A DNA stretch of 64,000 nt from Candidatus Saganbacteria bacterium (GTDB taxonomy: Bacteria > Margulisbacteria > WOR-1 > XYC2-FULL-46-14 > WPAF01): the NCBI GenBank assembly GCA_009772965.1, contig WPAF01000001.1, positions 1 to 64,000 of the forward strand, given 5' to 3'. Below, in pieces: positions 62,292 to 64,000 of this stretch; the stretch's first letter is position 1, and each line of letters starts with the position of its first letter. The notes under the pieces are model-generated. The model ran no database searches and was not told where the DNA came from. It saw only the letters and a program-made list of their open reading frames with translations. The position numbers were made by a program, and so were the translations under genes.

Positions 62292-63350
62292 TTATTTCAC
62301 CAAATTTCCGACTAATTTCATATCACACTCATTAGTGCATTTTATATCTGGAGAAAGATCAAAATGGTCATTTCTCAATTTGCGATACTTTTCACCATTC
62401 CAGATATTAAAAAGCGATTCCTCCTTAGCGTCACCCAAAATGATTTCGTTATTGAAATCCTCCATGCACATCGCTGCTTCACCATTGGATTTTATAGTCA
62501 TCGACATCCAGGGATGTTGGCAGTATTCGGACCAGTGCACCGATTTGGTGCCATGATAATCTTCCCTGTACCACTGCTGGTCTTCGCTTTTTAAATAAAT
62601 ATAAACATCCAGACCCTTAAAGGCTTCTTTCAACCTTTCATATTCCACTTTTTGTGTTTCAAGATTAAGATCCAGCATGGTAATAATGACGGTGACCCTA
62701 TATTTTCTTTCCTTTTTTAGCTCCAGCAATCTCAATATTTTTTTGTAACTATCCGTAAAATTAGAGGCCTGACCCCTTATCTGCTTATGTAGCATGTCAT
62801 CCACCGTCTCGATCGAATACTTTATATAATCCAAACCGTTTTCGAACATTTGGACGGTCTTATCAATGCTGATGTTGGCCGGATTGCAGCTAAAATATGA
62901 AAAGAAACCTTTATTTGAAAGTATCTTTACATATTCCGCCATGTTCTTGTCGAGAAGAGGATCGCCGTAGCCATGCAGTTGTATCACCTTTGGAATAATG
63001 TAAAGGAAAAAGTGATTTTCGCTCATGCTATTTTTGAGAATCCCATATTGCTGACCCACAAACGCTTCCCACTTTTGCCACCTTTCCGCAGGGAACGGTT
63101 TCAGCTGGTCAACTATGTTTATGAATGTTTCTTTGTCGATAGTTTCGACAGAGCGTGTCATCATCGTGGTGCGGGGACACATCTTACAGCGCATGTTACA
63201 TGCATTGGTTGTTTCGATATTATAAATGATCGGATCCTGACTGCGTTTTTCCTCTAATTCATTAAAAATGTCTTTTTTATCGAACTTCTCTCCTTTTAAT
63301 AGCCGTTTTTTCAATTCATGAACCCTCATAAAAAATTCAATATCAAACAT
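62292..63350 (-). CDS. Radical SAM/SPASM domain protein
   Basis: 352 residues. Radical SAM motif CNMRCKMC at 51-58 (Cys51, Cys55, Cys58). C-terminal Cys-rich SPASM-like segment: EYCQHPWMSM, AAMCMEDFNNE and DIKCTNECDMKL, with four or five Cys, typical of auxiliary cluster binding. Family members mature peptides or modify small molecules. It opens the block before the SAF-less NeuB, so a carbohydrate or amino-sugar substrate is possible, but a peptide one cannot be excluded. Confidence 0.85.
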   Translation of the reverse strand: MFDIEFFMRVHELKKRLLKGEKFDKKDIFNELEEKRSQDPIIYNIETTNACNMRCKMCPRTTMMTRSVETIDKETFINIVDQLKPFPAERWQKWEAFVGQQYGILKNSMSENHFFLYIIPKVIQLHGYGDPLLDKNMAEYVKILSNKGFFSYFSCNPANISIDKTVQMFENGLDYIKYSIETVDDMLHKQIRGQASNFTDSYKKILRLLELKKERKYRVTVIITMLDLNLETQKVEYERLKEAFKGLDVYIYLKSEDQQWYREDYHGTKSVHWSEYCQHPWMSMTIKSNGEAAMCMEDFNNEIILGDAKEESLFNIWNGEKYRKLRNDHFDLSPDIKCTNECDMKLVGNLVK

Positions 63351-63374
63351 CTCTATCCTCCCATAGCAACGTAT

Positions 63375-64000
63375 TTATACAATTGTTATCCCACCATCAA
63401 CAACTAAAACAGAACCCGTCATATACGATGATTTGTCAGAGCATAAAAGCTCGACTAATCCATTAAGCTCATTTTTTTGCATCATTCTTTTCATGGGGGT
63501 AAACTTGCTATATTCTTCAATAAATTCAGCATCTTGCTGATGCTCAATCCCTCCAGGTGCGATACAATTCACCCTCACGCGCGGGCCAAGATGAGCTGCC
63601 AAATGCCTGGTAAGTTGTATGACTGCTCCTTTCGAAATTGAATAACCAATGTGTTTTTCTCTGCCTTTATACAAACCTGGCCTAGGTGATACAAGCCCAT
63701 ACATAGAAGATAAGTTGGTTATAGCTTTTGCCGATTTATTCTTGGCGAACTCTCTGCAAACCGAAAACAGAGAAACAACATTTACTAGAAGAAACTTCTC
63801 GATGCTGGCAAGACTAACTTCAAATAATGAGTTTTCATGAGTATTACTGCCCTTAACATGATCATTCATGCCAAAACAATTAACTAAATATTCTGCTTGA
63901 TTATTGGCAAACCATTCCTTCACAAAACTTTCTTGGCTAAAATCGTGGCCAAAACGAAGGGACAACTTAACCACCTCATATGATTTACTTAAAGATGGAA
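63375..64000 (-). CDS. SDR family oxidoreductase (partial, 5' end beyond the window)
   Basis: Short-chain dehydrogenase truncated by the right edge. The frame is open to base 64000. Seen: LVNCFGMNDH (N-N-A-G-like), ITNLSSMYGL with the catalytic Ser, Tyr and Lys in IGYSISKGAVIQ, and the C-terminal SSYMTGSVLVVDGG. The glycine-rich cofactor motif is missing because the N-terminus lies outside. The GTG at 63974 is not the true start. Similar to the other classical SDR (48.1-48.8 kb) in its C-terminal GG-I ending. First gene of the run inside the window. Confidence 0.82.
   Translation of the reverse strand, partial: PSLSKSYEVVKLSLRFGHDFSQESFVKEWFANNQAEYLVNCFGMNDHVKGSNTHENSLFEVSLASIEKFLLVNVVSLFSVCREFAKNKSAKAITNLSSMYGLVSPRPGLYKGREKHIGYSISKGAVIQLTRHLAAHLGPRVRVNCIAPGGIEHQQDAEFIEEYSKFTPMKRMMQKNELNGLVELLCSDKSSYMTGSVLVVDGGITIV

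Noticed and set aside
1-64000. CRISPR arrays, tRNA genes, insertion sequences, prophage or transposon genes
   Set aside because: No regularly spaced repeats, tRNA-like cloverleafs or transposase/integrase motifs were seen by eye on either strand.

Overview
The window is one long surface-glycan locus. Apart from the last 20 codons of a gene entering from the left on the + strand, every gene I can support (58) lies on the minus strand, so the locus reads from base 64000 down to base 1. Most neighbours overlap by 1-30 nt (ATGA, GTGA or TAATG junctions) or sit within about 20 nt of each other. The only larger gaps are 81, 56, 54 and 49 nt, and no gene-free stretch exceeds 300 bases. No tRNA, rRNA, CRISPR array, insertion sequence or integrase was seen. 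Ulosonic-acid and CMP-sugar genes plus a WecA-type initiating transferase point to a diderm (Gram-negative-type) bacterium making a complex polysaccharide or lipopolysaccharide. The gene mix resembles that of uncultivated lineages such as Omnitrophota or Margulisbacteria/Saganbacteria, but I cannot assign a phylum from sequence alone. Base composition is uneven: the nonulosonate block and some cassettes are visibly richer in G+C than the membrane-protein block.

Region by region, in transcription order. (a) 64.0-56.3 kb: truncated SDR, SPASM radical SAM enzyme, a NeuB-like synthase without SAF domain, two Gfo/Idh/MocA oxidoreductases, a full NeuB, a sugar epimerase and NeuC. (b) 56.3-47.4 kb: methyltransferase, DegT aminotransferase, WbqC protein, PIG-L deacetylase, iron-type alcohol dehydrogenase, class III aminotransferase, Gfo/Idh oxidoreductase, methyltransferase, SDR and a NeuA/LegF-type CMP-sugar synthetase. 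(c) 47.4-42.2 kb: B12-type radical SAM protein, NeuD-type acetyltransferase, CBS-epimerase fusion and a second DegT aminotransferase. (d) 42.2-36.7 kb: two large uncharacterised GT-B-like proteins around an FkbM methyltransferase and a KdsB-like CMP-sugar synthetase. (e) 36.7-32.7 kb: radical SAM, D-2-hydroxyacid dehydrogenase, cyclase-family hydrolase and methyltransferase. (f) 32.7-25.4 kb: a GT2-alcohol dehydrogenase fusion, a second KdsB-like protein, RmlD-like reductase, GT2, GT4, sugar nucleotidyltransferase and a LegB-like 4,6-dehydratase. (g) 25.4-16.3 kb: O-antigen polymerase/ligase, three GT-C-like membrane proteins, a UbiA-type phosphoribosyltransferase, a DUF362 protein and a GT4. 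(h) 16.2-0.1 kb: carbamoyltransferase, GDP-mannose 3,5-epimerase-like protein, GT2, second DUF362 protein, bi-domain oxidoreductase, nucleotide-sugar dehydrogenase, RmlD-like reductase, polyprenol-type GT2, epimerases, C-methyltransferase, GT4, WecA-type transferase and a geranylgeranyl-reductase-family flavoprotein.

Inferred working picture: NeuC, NeuB and a CMP synthetase make a nonulosonic (probably legionaminic-type) acid that is decorated by aminotransferases, deacetylase, WbqC and methyltransferases. An alcohol dehydrogenase plus aminotransferase pair could oxidise and aminate a primary alcohol, as KdnB and KdnA do for Kdo in Shewanella. Two further KdsB-like enzymes suggest more than one ulosonate. 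WecA starts the repeat unit on a polyprenyl carrier, GT2, GT4 and GT-B enzymes extend it, GT-C proteins use lipid-linked donors, and the Wzy/WaaL-like protein polymerises or ligates it. No flippase or ABC exporter lies in the window, so export must be encoded elsewhere.
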